The notes beneath the pieces were generated by a model. It saw nothing but the letters and a program-made list of their open reading frames with translations, had not been told where the DNA came from and did not search any database. This document shows positions 5,465 through 5,698 of a stretch of DNA of 5,698 nucleotides, one piece after another. Positions within the stretch are counted from its first letter, which is position 1; each line of letters starts with the position of its first letter. This DNA comes from Nitrososphaerales archaeon TH526 (GTDB lineage: Archaea; Thermoproteota; Nitrososphaeria; Nitrososphaerales; Nitrososphaeraceae): assembly GCA_014523665.1 (NCBI GenBank), contig JAATVR010000706.1, positions 1-5,698 of the forward strand, in the 5' to 3' direction. Made by a program: the position numbers and the translations under genes.

Positions 5465-5479
5465 CATTGTTCCAATGTT
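5463..5479 (-). promoter_or_regulatory. Candidate operator: 17-nt palindrome overlapping the cupin promoter
   Basis: AACATTG at 5463-5469 and CAATGTT at 5473-5479 are perfect reverse complements with a TTC spacer. The site abuts the upstream edge of the TATA box, where the BRE should lie. A dimeric regulator bound here could block or recruit TFB. The function is inferred from position and symmetry. Confidence 0.45.
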
Positions 5480-5510
5480 GTAATAAGTTATCTTGTTAAT
5501 ATCAGACTAT

Positions 5511-5576
5511 AACTATCAAGGTCAAAAGAGAAATTTATTACCATCTTCTAACTGACAAGGTCAAAAGAGAAATTTA
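5511..5576. repeat. Direct repeat of 27 nt with a 39-nt period
   Basis: Positions 5511-5537 and 5550-5576 are identical except at two adjacent bases (AACTAT versus AACTGA). The last 21 nt (5517-5537 and 5556-5576, containing AAGGTCAAAAGAGAAATTTA) are identical. The second copy ends on the stop codon of the minus-strand Ig-like gene, and the first lies toward the cupin promoter. It may be a local duplication of the gene's 3' end or a pair of binding sites. Confidence 0.85.
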
Positions 5577-5698
5577 ATGAAAAGGCTCAGGAGGAGGAAC
5601 TGTTGCTGTTGCTGTTGTAAATGTCCAGTCTGACTGTGCGGCTAGGTTATTGCCTGCGACATCTTCTATGGTAGTCCTGACGGTAGCAGTATAGGATA
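5574..5698 (-). CDS. C-terminus of an Ig-like (Big_5/SbsA-type) domain surface protein (partial at 5' end)
   Basis: A minus-strand frame enters from the right edge (first full codon ending at 5696) and stops at a TAA at 5574-5576, giving 40 residues. The sequence SYTATVRTTIEDVAGNNLA, then WTFTTAT, is the closing part of a bacterial-type Ig-like domain. In that family, repeats typically end with TYTVTVxxxVxDxAGNxLA...WxFTT. The protein then finishes with a short Thr/Ala/Pro-rich tail (TATATVPPPEPFH). Such domains occur in tandem in secreted or cell-surface proteins. The signal peptide and the rest of the protein are outside the window. The gene lies upstream of, and in the same direction as, the cupin gene, but the cupin has its own promoter. 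Confidence 0.75.
   Translation of the reverse strand, partial: SYTATVRTTIEDVAGNNLAAQSDWTFTTATATVPPPEPFH

Overview
The window looks like archaeal DNA, most probably from a Nitrososphaeria (Thaumarchaeota, ammonia-oxidising archaea) genome. This assignment is inferred from three things. The tyrosine recombinase has the wording typical of that lineage's integrases. The small zinc-ribbon protein carries a CxxC..YxWxYxG..CPxC pattern common there. The promoters look archaeal: a TATA box sits about 26 nt upstream of the cupin start codon, which fits a leaderless mRNA. There are no rRNA or tRNA genes and no CRISPR array.

Layout, left to right. (1) Positions 1-125 hold the 3' end of a gene whose C-terminus resembles a CheY-like receiver domain. 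(2) Positions 153-1532 encode a complete tyrosine recombinase/integrase with a long C-terminal coiled coil. (3) Positions 1533-1869 are an intergenic stretch with no supportable gene. (4) Positions 1870-4359 are a tightly packed plus-strand operon: a zinc-ribbon protein, an unrecognised 146-aa protein, a 520-aa P-loop ATPase of the type found in phages and integrative elements, and a 71-aa winged-helix-like piece. The last piece looks like the ATPase's own C-terminus displaced into the -1 frame. (5) Positions 4360-4828 are non-coding and contain GTATGAC iterons in both orientations around an AT-rich core, a plausible replication origin. (6) Positions 4829-5002 are a C2H2 zinc-finger reading frame with no start codon, directly after an in-frame stop. 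(7) From 5075 to the end, two minus-strand genes look like ordinary host genes: a cupin protein and the C-terminus of an Ig-like-domain surface protein. A candidate operator, a TATA box and a 39-nt direct repeat lie between them.

Together, the integrase, small zinc-finger proteins, ATPase and iteron cluster read as the integration and replication module of a small integrated archaeal element (provirus or integrative plasmid). It appears partly decayed, with a split ATPase and a start-less zinc finger. No primase, polymerase, capsid or conjugation gene is visible, and I could not find matching att repeats, so the element's ends are not defined.
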